A stretch of DNA of 64,000 nt, taken from assembly GCA_900291925.1 (NCBI GenBank), contig UWYS01000021.1, forward strand, positions 248,001-312,000, in the 5' to 3' direction. Under the pieces are notes generated by a model, which saw nothing but the letters and a program-made list of their open reading frames with translations, was not told where the DNA came from and made no database searches. The position numbers were made by a program, and so were the translations under genes. Every line of letters starts with the position of its first letter. Position 1 is the first letter of the stretch. This stretch comes from Thecaphora thlaspeos. Its lineage: Eukaryota > Basidiomycota > Ustilaginomycetes > Urocystidales > Glomosporiaceae. Positions 20,259 to 31,990 of this stretch are shown here, piece after piece.

Positions 20259-22816
20259 GGCCGATATGAGCTGTTCAGGCCGATGATATATGAATAGTAA
20301 TCAGTTTGACAAGTGGAAGGCAGTGTAGATTGCTTTCGGAGTGGGCTCTATTTTTCAGGGCTGAGTCGCCGAAGCGGTATCATGCACTTCTGACTCCCAG
20401 AAGAGTCCCAGCTGGCCGAAGGGACCCCTTTAGTCCCCGTCCGGGCCGGCTCGTTCTCGCGCTTGCTAGAACTCACCTGCATCGTCGCCGGATCTGGACA
20501 GTCCGCTACCACACACTCTGGGATACAAGCTGCAGGCCGGCCGCCAACACCCGTCGAAAATGAGTAGATAGAAGTAGTCGCTGCTCGAGCGTACTGGATC
20601 GGACGGTGTGTGTGAGGCTCAAGAGACCTCTGAGCAACACTGCACTCTTTCCTATCGAGATGATTCAAGAAATAAGAATCAGCAACGAGTGCAGGATCGG
20701 AACGTCCGAGAGGGGCTGGCTGGGCAGGGATGTGGCATAGGTTCGGGCTTGCTCGTGGCATGGGTCACGATCACGTCATATCCGTAAAGGGGGCCAGCGA
20801 AGATACCGAATCTGCCGCTGCCGCACCCGGGAGTTAAAGGGAATCTGGCCTACGAGAAAAGGTCCAACGGACGTCCGTGGCCAGGGACAGCCCCTACCTA
20901 GCCCGTGAGGTTCAGCGGGCTTACGGTGAGCGAGCAGGCTCGCCTTCCGCCACGGTGTTGAATGTCCAAGGTAAGCTCGAGCACCGGCTGTAATGATCCC
21001 TTGCGGCCGGGCGTGAGAGGGCCGGCTTCACACCGCCACCACCTGAGAGAGCCCGACGCGTCGCCAAGCGACTGCCTGCCTTGCCGCTCGAAAAGAGGCA
21101 CTCGTCCCGTCTGGCGGGGTCTGTGGTGGGCGCTGATGCGAGAAGATGTCTGACGAGGAACGATCCCTCGGGCTGTACCCGGTCCCCAGACGTCCTGATC
21201 TCTACGTTTGTCGTCGCCGACCGGAGCACACACCCGAGACCTCCATAGCCAGTCCTCCCCGAGAAGAGACGGAAGACCCGAGACGGGGCGGAGAGGGCAC
21301 GCGTCTCAGGCACCGGCCCCTTGCCAAACATGCCGAGTCGGCCGGGCCTTTCCGATTCTCCTCTCGCCGCCATCACGTCCGTCACATCGATGTGCTCGTC
21401 TCACGTACCGAAGACAGCTAGCTCGCCCGGCTTGCACCCTCTGTCCGAGCTCGCCTCTCTCCTGGTAGCGGCTCATTTCGTCACACTCCTAGCCAGGCCA
21501 CAACTGGCCAAGCCAGGCTTAGGCTTCCGACTCGATCCCTTTACCGCCGACAATATGCGAGACACGCTGGGCTCGAGCTTGCTACGAAGACATCCTCACA
21601 CACCTTCCCATCCTTGCCACCCTCTTCCTTCCGCAAGGACGTAAGGATCGCCGCAGAAGCTGGCGCGAGCACGATCGGCTGGCGTGGAGGAAGCTCTAAC
21701 CTTGGCTGGACCAACCCGAGCTCTGACACCATTCCTGTCAAGACCGCACGGAAGGAGTCCGAGCGCTTCGAGAGCGATGAGGTTGGCTGTCGGAACCTCG
21801 AAGCTGCTTGCCCCTGCTTGCTGCCCATGAGCGAGCGAGAGGTGTACTGGGACAACGGCGCTCTCACTGGCCGAATCAGCTCGCTCGCAACTTTCATTGT
21901 TCCGACATGGCCGAGCATATCGCTGCCGACGGGCCGCTTTGAGGAGGTTGTGGCGGAGCTCTCCTCTCTGGCCTCGGAAGAACACCTTGGATGGCATCGG
22001 GCTGTTCCCGACGAGAGCCACTCGAAGCGAGGGTAAGCAAGCCGTGTCGCCCACTCGCTGACCGGCACCGACGTTACTTTTGGTCGCTTTCCGCTTCCAA
22101 GAATGGCTTCCCTTCCGGTGGGTGGGTTTTGCATACGATCCCACGCCCGACACATGGCGACGCCGTCGAGCTTGCAGCCAGACCAGGAAGAACATCACGA
22201 GGGACCCCGAAACTCTTGCTCGTCTCAAGACACCGAGCCAGCGGTCAGCAGACCGGTCTGCTGATATGGAAGGTTTGCGCGCTCCCTTCCTTCCCAGAAA
22301 GAGTGACGGCAGAGCCAGGGCGCAGGGCGACGGGCGAGGGTGGCGGGCTGACGTTGTGGCGCGAGCAGCGACGGTCCTCACCTGTCGTTTCCCTCCGCTG
22401 AGGCGCCCCAACAAGCAGCGCCGCTGCGCTTCAACCGGCAGCCCCTCCAGGTGGCGCTCCGGGGGCCCTACTGCTCCCCTCCCCTCCCGCCTCCCGTCTC
22501 CTCTCAAAAGACATAAAATGAGGCCCTCCCAGGTCGGAAGTCCATCTCCTCTCTCCATCCTCACTCACATCCTCTCCCAACCCTACAGACACACACTCGC
22601 AACCACACGCACCACCCACACTACCCACGCACATCTTCTACGTCGCCCACATCCCATCCACCACTCCTCGACGCACACCTCCGCCTCTCACAACCGAACT
22701 CCAGCTCCTCTCGTCGTCAACATCTTTTGTCTCTCTCCCCCCTCCCCTGCGCCCCCCCTCCCCCCCGCCTCCACACTCTCCCCCCTCATCCTCATCCTTC
22801 GCACACACTCGCCACT
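20259..22816. other. 2.6-kb region without a supported protein gene
   Basis: Long open frames exist on both strands (for example 21596-22564 minus, 322 codons), but they overlap each other, show no hydrophobic core or known motif and lack acceptable start context. I do not call them. 20880-21240 is rich in short complementary GC stems. The last 300 bp (22520-22816) are C-rich, with repeated CACAC/CACCCAC, and form the promoter and 5' leader of the secreted repeat protein. Confidence 0.4.
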
Positions 22817-24154
22817 ATGAAGGTCGCTACGCTTGTTCCCTTTGTCCTGATGGCCATCGGCCACGGCGTCGCCGCCGCCCCGACCTTTGAGCCGTCCTCG
22901 GTCAGCCTCGCCTCGCGCTCCGAAGAGCACTCTTCGGCCCTCAGCTGGCTCAAGCGCGGCTACGGCTACGGCTACGGCGACGACTCGTACGGCGGCCAGA
23001 GCAAGTACGACAGCTACAAGGACGAGTCGGACAAATACGACAAGGAGAAGAAGTACGAGTCAGACAAGGACTACGCCGACAAGAAGAAGTACGAAGACGA
23101 GAAGAAGAAGGAGCAGGAGAAGAAGGAGAAGGAGAAGTACGACGAGAAGAAAGCAAAGGAATACAAGAAGAACCACAAGAAAGAGGACTTCAAGAAGGAC
23201 GAGAAGAAGTACGCCGACTACAAGGAGAACGAGGACTACAAGAGCGACGTCTTCGTGAAGTCGGACCAGTACCACAAGGACAAGGCCTACAAGAAGGACG
23301 ACTACAAGAATGTCTACAAGAACAGCGACTACAAGAACGACGAGAAGAAGGAGAAAGACGACAAGTACTACGACAAGGAAAAATACGACAAGTACAAGGA
23401 CTACGACAAGAAGAAGTACGATGAGGAGAAGAAGAAGAAGGAGAAGGAGTACGATGAGGAGAAGGAGAAGAAGGAGAAGGACGACTACAAGAAGGACGAC
23501 TACAAGAAGGACGACTACAAGAAGGACGACGACTACAAGAAGGACGACGACAAGAAGGGGTACAAGGGCGACTACGATGAGAAGAAGTCGTACGGCAAGC
23601 GCAGCTACGAGGATTCGGAGAAGAAGGACTACGGCAAAAAGGAGTACGACGACAAGAAGTACGATGAGGACAAGAAGAAGTACGACGACAAGAAGGACTA
23701 TGACGAGAAGAAGGACTACGACGACAAGAAGTACGACGAGAAGAAGAGCGACGACTACAAGAAGGAGAAAAAGTATGACAACAAGGACTACGACGAGAAG
23801 GAAAACAGCTACAAGAAGGCCGACTACAAGAAGGACGAGTACAAGAAGGACGACGAGTACAAGAAGGCCGATTACTACAAGAAGAGCGAGAAGAAGAAAG
23901 ACGAGACGTACGACGACTACGACAAGCACGACAAGAACAGCAAGAAGAGCGAGTACGACAACAAGGACTACGACAAGAAGAAGTACTACGACGAGAAGGA
24001 TTCCTACTACAACAAGAAGTACGAGGACTACGGGAAGAAGTACGATGAGGACAAGAAGGACTACGACGAGTATGAGAAGGAGGACTACGGCAAGGACTAC
24101 GACGAGGGCTACTACGGCTACGAGGGGGACTACGGCTACGGCGACAAGTACTGA
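22817..24154 (+). CDS. Secreted Lys/Asp/Tyr-rich low-complexity repeat protein
   Basis: 445 aa, one exon. Residues 1-21 are a clear signal peptide (MKVATLVPFVLMAIGHGVAA). Residues 46-47 are a Lys-Arg Kex2 site followed by GYGYGYGDD. From about residue 60 to the end the protein is almost only K, D, E and Y, in loose units such as KKYDEKKDY and DDYKKDDYKKDD, and it ends in a second Gly/Tyr cap (GYYGYEGDYGYGDKY). There is no Cys. Predicted to be secreted and strongly charged, with regularly spaced tyrosines that could be cross-linked or phosphorylated; function unknown. I know no family with this exact make-up; a cell-wall or matrix role or an effector-like role is speculation. The upstream frame is open, but the ATG at 22817 is the only one that gives a signal peptide. 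A decayed relative follows directly. Confidence 0.85.
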   Translation: MKVATLVPFVLMAIGHGVAAAPTFEPSSVSLASRSEEHSSALSWLKRGYGYGYGDDSYGGQSKYDSYKDESDKYDKEKKYESDKDYADKKKYEDEKKKEQEKKEKEKYDEKKAKEYKKNHKKEDFKKDEKKYADYKENEDYKSDVFVKSDQYHKDKAYKKDDYKNVYKNSDYKNDEKKEKDDKYYDKEKYDKYKDYDKKKYDEEKKKKEKEYDEEKEKKEKDDYKKDDYKKDDYKKDDDYKKDDDKKGYKGDYDEKKSYGKRSYEDSEKKDYGKKEYDDKKYDEDKKKYDDKKDYDEKKDYDDKKYDEKKSDDYKKEKKYDNKDYDEKENSYKKADYKKDEYKKDDEYKKADYYKKSEKKKDETYDDYDKHDKNSKKSEYDNKDYDKKKYYDEKDSYYNKKYEDYGKKYDEDKKDYDEYEKEDYGKDYDEGYYGYEGDYGYGDKY

Positions 24155-24222
24155 ACGACCCAGCGCAAAATTGTACTTCCAGTCAATAATAGCAGCGTTG
24201 TCGAACCTTGAACGAAGTATTG

Positions 24223-24390
24223 ACAAAGCCAACTCCGTATGGCAACACGGAGGACTGTGTCGAGAAAAAGCACCACGACGAGGAGAAAAAAGACTGTGCT
24301 AAGAAGGACTGTGACTACGAGAAGGAAGAAGGCTGCGATGAGGCCAAGTAGTATGGCGACAAGAAGTACTACGAGAAGAATTATACCATT
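24223..24390 (+). pseudogene. Remnant of a second, Cys-containing copy of the K/D/Y-rich protein
   Basis: 70 bp after the stop of the secreted repeat protein, one frame reads PYGNTEDCVEKKHHDEEKK, then DCAKKDCDYEKEEGCDEAK, a TAG at 24349-24351, and then YGDKKYYEKN. The composition and repeat style match the neighbour, but with four or five Cys that the intact copy lacks. There is no start, no signal peptide and only the C-terminal part, so it looks like a truncated tandem paralogue. Confidence 0.6.
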
Positions 24391-24731
24391 GCACACACGG
24401 CCACGGTCATTGTCGAGGCAGACGACGTGCGTGTGCAGTTAAGCGAAGGCCTGGGAGCCTGATTTCGAAAGGCAGATTCTGCATGGCCAGCAGCCTGTGG
24501 CGGGCGTAGCTCGGCGGAGCCGCCCAAGCTATGCATCGGTACGATCCGCTCTGCCCTCCGGAAGCCGTTCCGGGCGCCTACAGTCTCTGGGCGACAACGG
24601 CGGCTCGAGGAAGGCCTCCACTTGAGCGGGCCGAGCCATCTCGTCTCGCCCTGCTTGTATGTTTGTATGTCCGCTTCCAGCCTCCTCGTCGCCGTCACCT
24701 CAAGTTTTCTCGCTCCTTTGTTCCGTCCTGA
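24391..24731. other. Intergenic region, nothing recognised
   Basis: GC-rich like the left arm; no coding signal or repeat noted. Confidence 0.4.
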
Positions 24732-25049
24732 ATGCTCCGTCGCCACGTTGCGACCATGTCGAGCCAACACCCTGGCGCCATCGGCCTCGTCGCCCGCGTC
24801 TTGCAGCAGCTCGAGCGCGTCGTGTCCAAGGCAGAGGCTGAAAGGCTGGTCCAAGAGGCCTATGATGCGTCGCAAGATGCTCGCTCTGCAGTCATCTTGG
24901 AATGCCGATTAGGGCTTCCGATTGGGGCCCCAATGCAGACACCTGCCACCGAGAAGAAACACACAAAGGCGGCGAAGGCGAGCGCCCGAAAGGCGCACCA
25001 AAAGCGTGTCTCTTTGTCTTTTTGTTCCTTTCTTGAATTTCCTTCTTGA
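24732..25049 (+). CDS. Small hypothetical ORF at the edge of the CpG-poor block
   Basis: ATG-started frame of 105 codons. The middle part LVARVLQQLERVVSKAEAER looks like an amphipathic helix, and a basic Lys/Ala segment follows (TKAAKASARKAHQK). No family is recognised and no splice sites are evident. It lies on the last GC-rich DNA before the CpG-depleted block and could be a fragment of a gene cut by transposon insertion. Weak call. Confidence 0.2.
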   Translation: MLRRHVATMSSQHPGAIGLVARVLQQLERVVSKAEAERLVQEAYDASQDARSAVILECRLGLPIGAPMQTPATEKKHTKAAKASARKAHQKRVSLSFCSFLEFPS

Positions 25050-28000
25050 GTATCTTTGTGAAGTGAGCATACACACACAAGGGTGATGGCTGTAGGATGG
25101 TAAAGAACCTGTACAGTAGTAAAGCGTTCACCCGATGACCGCTGTCAAGGTTTTGCGAGATGCGATTTGCGCTGTGGAGCGGTGAATCCGATTTCGAATC
25201 TAAAACAATAATCTGATCCGGCAGGTGTGGAAAAGCACGAGACCAAAACAAAGGTCCCAATTTGTTGCATGCAGGTTCCCAATCAATGCAGCAACACAAG
25301 GAATGTTCTGACCTCAAGGAGGTGCTGGGCTTGGGAATAAACACCAGGTGTGGATGACCAAGTAGCAAAAGGCACAAGATACACCTGTCCCAAGCACAGT
25401 AGTACTAAGTTGCACACAGCTGCTGCTGCCCCTGTCTCTGTCCAGCAACACAGTGACCAGCTGCAAAGGCAAGGGAACCCAGCCTGGTCAGCATGAGGGT
25501 GGGACAATCTGCCCATACTGGTGACCTTGACAACACTGCCCCTGGCTCTCATGTGAACCGTTGCTGGCTGTGGGAGATGGGGAGCACCCTTGACAACAAA
25601 TTGGAGGTCACAGCCACCTGTAAGTACAAACACTGCCAGCAAGCAATACAACCATCAATGGTGTTGGGTTTAGTGACAGGCAAAATTGATCAATGACTGT
25701 GTGCAAGCAGTTCTCTGACATGACATGCCAAGCAAGGACAGCACACAAGTTTGTGCCATCCATACTGCAGAGTGGCCCAACACTACTTACTCTGCCCACT
25801 ACCAAGAGCATGCGACCCTCTGAATGCATCTGAGGTTGTCAGCCTACTCTCTCTCATACAGTACGTTGGCCAATAACAATCATTTCTTGTTGCTTGAGTG
25901 TTAGGTCCAATGCTTGTTGATCACAGTTAGTGCTGTCCTCTGTTGTCTTTCTGCTGCACAGAAAAGGTGGCGCTTTTGCTTGCCTATTGAAGCTGACAGA
26001 ATCCCCTCCTGCTGCAAACCAAGGAGCGCCCCAACATTTGGTCTTGGTCTTTCTGGATTCTCTGTTGCCATCTCTTCAGCTGCCTCATTGGTATTTTGAC
26101 CAATGGCCTGCTAGAGTACTGTAGTAAGTACTGCTGCCAGGTCTCAGACATGCAAAGGTCAAGCCACTTTGGTCACAATGTCCAATTGTGCGCAAGGTGA
26201 TTGTTGGCACAGGGGCGCTTTCTGCTGTTCCCATGGATGCCACATGGGTAGTACATACAGTACAGGAAGTAATATTGCCCCTTCCTATTGTACATGCTCT
26301 TATGGCTTGATGCTTGCCACTGCTGACCATACTGTATCAGATGCACCACCCCTTGTTAGAAGGACCTGGCAGCTCAGGGCTTGGTCCAGAAGCATTCAGA
26401 TTTGATGCAAGCAGGGGGTTATGTTGACAGCAAGCAGCTGCATCATGCTCAGAAGCACCACCTGTTGGTGCAGCAACTTTGAGTATATCAGGACAAAGTG
26501 CCAACCACCATGCAAGTCTTGAGTCCCACAACAATCTTCATGCTTGGCCACAAGCAAGCAACACTTTTATGTGTATATATACATACTGTGTGCAGCCAAG
26601 TAACAACTCAACTACAGAGGATACACGTGCAAGGCCTGTCAATGTCCCTGCTGAGGTGCCTAGTGGAAGCGCTCTGTCACAGCCGGAATTCTGAGGAGTT
26701 GGGCTGGAGCTATCAGCCAAATGGATCAATGACAGCAAGGTTAAACCGTACATGTCTTGGTAGCCCACACACAGCGGGGCAGCCAGTGGTGAAACAGTCA
26801 GTTGGCAAGAGTTGTGCAAGCTGCCCAGTGTCAGAAAGTTGCCTTCTCAAGTCTGTCCTGCCCCTGGATGTTTCAAGGGGCAATGGCTGTTGATTCCTGC
26901 CTTGGGTACTACTTAGCTCTTCTGTGCTGGTCTCAATGCACAACGCAGACTTGACCTTCACTCAAACTACATCAGATGTGGAGCAGAGCCCCCCCATGTA
27001 CATCATGACTTTGATGGGACAGATGCACCCCAACTTGACACTTGCCAAGCCACATTGGCATTGTGTGCCCCACATGTACATGTAACGGCAGCTGTTGTTG
27101 GGTGCAGCAACTTGCTTGGCTGAAAGGAAGTCTACAGGCCTACTTGCTCCCTGCCAAGGAAGTCGCTCTCACTCAAGGGCTGTTGCCGCTTTGGTGCCTA
27201 TGTCAGGGGACAGAGCGACACTTGGTGGCAGTCGGGTTCAGTTGGCAATGCTCACAGGCACCATTTGCAAGCGTGTTGTGTGTGTGGGGGAGACAGTGGG
27301 GTTTGTAGCAGTGTTGCAATGAATGTCAATGGCTGTAGCAATGCTAGCATTGTGTCATCAGTCAATACACAGTCATAACAAGCTTGCTGTTGGACCCAGC
27401 TGGTAGGTGGATGGTTCCTTAGGCTCGGACCTCAGATCCAAGCCAACCATCTGTGTTGCAGGCACCTAAGTAGGCAGGCTCATCCTACGACTCCCTCTGT
27501 GTAGCCACCACTGAACGGAGGAGCAGCTTCAGCAACTCACAGCCAGTGAATGGACAATGTGCTTTGGCTGCGTCATGCAGACCAACAACTCTCTGCAGCC
27601 CTGCATGGCTTGGAGCAGAACCTGGGCAAGTGCAAGCATTGTCACAACAACGGGCAGCCCTGCAACCGGAACATGCAGCATGAGTAATTGTTGGGCCACA
27701 TTTCAGGTCTCAGATGAGTTGTAGGGCAGTTGACCATGACTCATAGGCTGACCTACAACTTCTTTCCTCTCCTATGGGTTACCCCAGATCCCAACTTACA
27801 TACCAGGGGTGGTGAGGCCAATCCTCTTGTCCAGGAGGTTTATGACACGCAGCACACCGCCTTCAAAGTATTGGGCAAGGACAAGGAGCTTGGCAAGCGC
27901 CCAAAGCCAAATCTGCGCTTGCAGTCTGTTTGGGAGGAGGACCTCTTGCCAGACCGCACCACACAGGCATCTGCAGGCGGTGGCCATCAGCGCAACAACA

Positions 28001-28340
28001 CAGTACTGTGTGATCTAGTGGTGTCAGTCCTGCTTTTCCAACTCAAGCTGGCAGGTGTTCACAGTGTGTTGGAGCATCTGCAAGGTTGTGCCACCAATAT
28101 GGTTGGCAATGCCACCAGTGCTGATGATGCTGCTGCACAAGAGGTGGCCAACAAAGCTGTGGCAGCTGTCTGCTTACTGCTTGCACTGGGTGCCAATGAT
28201 GGTGCTCTTGACCAAGCTATTATGGCTGAGTAAGTCCTGCATCAGCAGGTGCCATGAGGCCCGCAGCACTTTGGGCTGTATGGCTGTTGAGCTGTTGATG
28301 GCAACCGTTAACAATTTGTCGGGGCACCTGTAGCCCCATG
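25050..28340. other. Unassigned part of the relic block
   Basis: No protein family recognised on either strand. The longest frame (27730-28233 plus, 167 codons) has a C-terminal Ala-rich helix (AAAQEVANKAVAAVCLLLAL) but no identifiable domain. It may contain the 3' flank or LTR of the neighbouring gypsy element or another, older element; I could not find a convincing repeat partner. Confidence 0.35.
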
Positions 28341-31300
28341 CTACCGTTTGTACTGGGCAGTGGCCTGAAGGGTTCTCAACAAGCCATGCAATACTGGGCC
28401 AGGCTGGACCTGTGCCTTGGTGACAATGCAAGAGTCTGCAACCATCTTTGGTGTGTGAATGTGAGATAGGGTCAACAGTAGGCCTGTGGTACAATTCTGA
28501 GACAGGCAGCCTGGCCTGTTGGATAGCTGTTGGGAGGGCTGAGCAGCCTGGGGGTGGGTTGAGTGGAACCTGTGGACTAACTCCTGGGTGTTCTCAACAA
28601 ATTTGGCTGGCTGCCAAGAGTCCTCGGTGTTGGCCTGCTCCCAGCACACCAGGTACTCCAGCTGGTTGTGGCAGTTTCTGTGGGACTTGAGGATGGCCAC
28701 CACATTGTACTCATTGCGGTTGTCCTCTGTGTACTCTTGCTGGGGTGCATTGTTAGATTCCTGTAGGCCTGGCCTGGCCAGTTCTAGCATCGAGATGTGG
28801 AACACCAGGTGGACCTTCCAAGACAACAGGATGTCTACCCAATAGGCATGTAGCCCCACGGTGCACAGGATGCAGAATGGTCCAACAAGCTTGTTGCTGA
28901 ACTTCTGTGAGGGGCAGTCCAATTGCAGGTGTATCATGTGTACCCACACCTCCTCCCCTGGCTGAAAAAAAATGTCCTTCCAGGACTTATTGCACTGGGC
29001 TGCCATGGTGTTCAAAGCTTTGCCAATGTTTCCTTACATAACTGTTGGAGGTCAACAAACCTGATTGTGTTGCGTTGCTTATTGTCTGCGGGCCAGAGGG
29101 CTGTGACAGATCCATCCAGGTGGGTTTTTGGGACAAACCCAATTGCAGGAGCCATTGGAGGCATTTTGGTACTCAGAGACGGGTGGCAATTGAGTGACAG
29201 TTGACCTGTAGGGAGGAGTTCAGCCCAGTTGTTTTGCTCATAGGAGCAATAGAGCCTTAAAAAGAGCTCCAACAACTGGTTTTGTTGCTTGGTTTGGCCA
29301 TCAGTCTGAGGGTGGTAGGCTGTGGACAGGCCGGCCTTCACACCCAAAAGCTCAAGAACTGTTAGTCAGAATGATGACACAAATGTGTGACCTTGGTTGG
29401 ACATAATGTGGTTGGGGAGGCCAAAGTACAAGAAGACATAGCAGTGGAGGTTGTACTCTAGATCTTCTGCAGTTGCGTTTGATATTGACGCAACGCAACC
29501 ACCACCAAGAACTTGGTTAGTTGGTCAACAACAACCAGGATTGTGTCATACTTGCGGCCACAAATGGGAGACAGGGGTAATTGCTTGATGTAGTCGAGCA
29601 AGATAGATCCCCAAGGCCGGTTGGCTGTTGGCAGTGGCAGGAGGAAACCATAGGGTTTGTGGCATGGGGCCTTTGCCCTTTGGCAGGCGGTGCAGGACTC
29701 GACGTAGGTGACAGTGTCTTTGCACCACAAATCCCACCAGAATTGCTTTTGCACCAAGGAGAGTGTGACCCAGGGTCCTGGGTGCCTGGCAGTGTATTGG
29801 TTGTGGCACAGACCAAGGACTTTGGGATGTAAAGCTTCCGGTAACCACATTTGTCCCTCCTTGGTAGTCCAGACACTGTTGTAGGTGGTGTCCATGCAAG
29901 GCAGAGACAACTTGTAAGAGTTGTTGGCAATCCATTGGGACAGGTTTGCATGGGCAGTGGGTTGTCCGATTTTGACAGCTTGCGCAAACATGTGTTCAAG
30001 CAACAGTTGCCAGATGTTGGCGGAGTTGGGGAGGGCGCTGGTGTGGCCTTTGTTGGAGTTTGGGTGCAGATCCAACCGCCTGGTGAGGGCATTGGGTTTG
30101 CCACCACTGGCACCAGGGCAGTAGGTGATGGTGAAGTCAAATTTGGCCAGCGCCTCACACCACCTCACCTGGCACCAGTTGAGTTGTCACTTGGTCTGGA
30201 AGTAGATGAGTAACTGGTGGTCAGTGAGCACCTCCAGTATTGTCTGTAGCCTGTGCAGCAGGTGTCTCCACTCTTGCAAGGAGGCTACAATGGCCAGTAG
30301 CTCCTTGTTGTGAATTTTGTAGTTGTGTTCTGCTGGTTGCATTTGTCAAGAGTAGAACACCACTGGGTGAAGTTGGTGGGTTCTTGTGTTGGGCTGACAA
30401 GTTGTGTTGGGTGTTGTTGCTGATGCCAGAGACTCCAGAAGGGTTGTAGGGGAGTCATTGGTGACCGTCGACAGACTCACAATGCACAAGTAGTGGCGCA
30501 TGCAAGTAGTGGCAGATGAATTATTGGTAGAAGTTGGCAAACCCATGGAAGACCTGAATGTCATGGACCAAAGCAGGCTGGGGCCACAACAGGGTTGCCT
30601 CGACTTCCTTTTGGTTCATCTCCACACTGCTGTTAGAGACATGAAAGCTGAGGAACTCGCACCTTTCAACAAAAATCTCGCACTTGTCCAGCAAGCAGAC
30701 AAGGTTGTTCTTGCAAAGGCAGCGGAGGACTTCTCAGACATGCCCAAAGTGATCCTTCTTATGACGGCTGAAGATCAGGATGTTGTTGAGGTATACAACC
30801 ACATAGACATCCAAAAGGTTGCCAAAGATGAGGTTCATGAGTTGTTGGAAAGTTGAAGGGGCATTACACAGTCCAAAGGGCATGACCAAATACTCATAGG
30901 AACCCTGCTTGGTGCGGAAGGCGGTTTTCCACTTGTGCCCCCTTTGCAATATGGAAGAGGTTGTATGTGCTCTTGAGGTTGAGTTTGGTAAAAATGACCG
31001 CTACAGCAAGCTGGGTAAGGTGGTTGGAGATCAACAGGATGGGGTAGCAATCTTTGATTGTGATGCTGTTGAGTTGATGGTAATTGACAACCATCCAAGC
31101 GTGCCATCCATTTTAGGGATCAACAGGACAGGCGCACCTGCTTCGCTTTTGGACGGCGTGATGAAGCCTATGGCCAGCATCTTGTCAATGTAGGTGTTGA
31201 GCTCATCAGTCTTCTTAAGTGAAAGCAGGTAGAGTGGGCTGTAGGGGGGATTGTTTGGCCTGGCTCGATGTTGATTTTGTGACCATCTGAGCGATGTACA

Positions 31301-31990
31301 GGCAACCGTTCTGCCTGGGACTCATCAATGATGTTGGCAAAGTCCTGTAATTCCTTGGGAAGGGTCCACACAATGTCTGAGACCTTGGCAATGGGGTTGT
31401 CTTCAGTCACTGCATGGTTAAATAGGTACTCTGTGTTGTTGCCATTGCGGACTTGTTTGAAGTTGGCTAATTCGTCAACAAGTTGTTGAGATGCAGTAGT
31501 GCTCATATGCCTGCCTTCAACTTTGATGTCCAGCATTTGGCCATTGTAGTTGAACTTTGGGTGGGCAGACTCCATCCAGTCCATACCTAGGATCAGGTCA
31601 TGGCACTGGAGGGGGGTGACAAAGAGGGTGTGGTTGGCAGTGACAGGGACATCCACAATGCTGATGTTGGCAGTCACTGCTGCAGTGATGGGGGTGGACA
31701 TGCTTTTGGCCATGATGGCTTTCTGGGCTTTGGTCAATGTCAAGGGACATACATTGGTTGTTTCTGACAGGTGGGGGGCAATGAAGGATGCGGTTGCCCC
31801 CTGTCAAAAAGCGCAAATTCATGAGTGCTGCCAATGGTGACCCAACATTTGTAAGTGGGTACTGTTGGATGGCAGAGGGTACACACTTGGCAGTCTGCGT
31901 AAGTTGCACCACACTTGCATTGGACTTCAGACCAAAAGCAGATGGCACACGCTTGCAAGTCTATGGTGCTGCTGAGGGGGTCAACTAGTT
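28341..31990 (-). mobile_element. Ty3/gypsy (chromovirus-like) retrotransposon, decayed
   Basis: Domain order on the minus strand is that of a Ty3/gypsy pol. It runs: retroviral-type protease region near 31.9-31.55 kb ending in LILGMDWM; RT N-terminus LPVHRSDGHKINIEPGQ (about 31.3 kb); RT core [10 protein letters not shown] and [20 protein letters not shown]; catalytic loop YLNNILIFS (30.77-30.80 kb); RNase H remnants; integrase with a zinc-finger-like part and the core VESCTACQRAKAP...YDTILVVVDQLTKF (29.5-29.8 kb); STAYHPQTDGQTKQQNQ (29.3 kb). The C-terminal segment is like a chromodomain (YLVCWEQANTEDSWQPAKF, about 28.6 kb). Reading requires several frame changes. The YLDD box reads YLNN, so the RT is dead. 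No gag and no LTR pair could be assigned. Confidence 0.85.

Noticed and set aside
20960..21010. Minus-strand words resembling rDNA borders (GGGATCATTA and CCCGCTGAAC)
   Set aside because: Only about 10 bases each, no 18S, 5.8S or 28S sequence around; coincidence.
21596..22564. 322-codon minus-strand frame
   Set aside because: No motif, no bias, overlaps plus frames of similar quality and the promoter of the secreted gene.
22870..24302. Very long frames in the other phases and on the minus strand over the K/D/Y gene (Thr/Arg-rich and Val/Leu-rich)
   Set aside because: They are shadows of the AAG/GAC/TAC codons. Only the plus frame from 22817 has a signal peptide and a meaningful composition.
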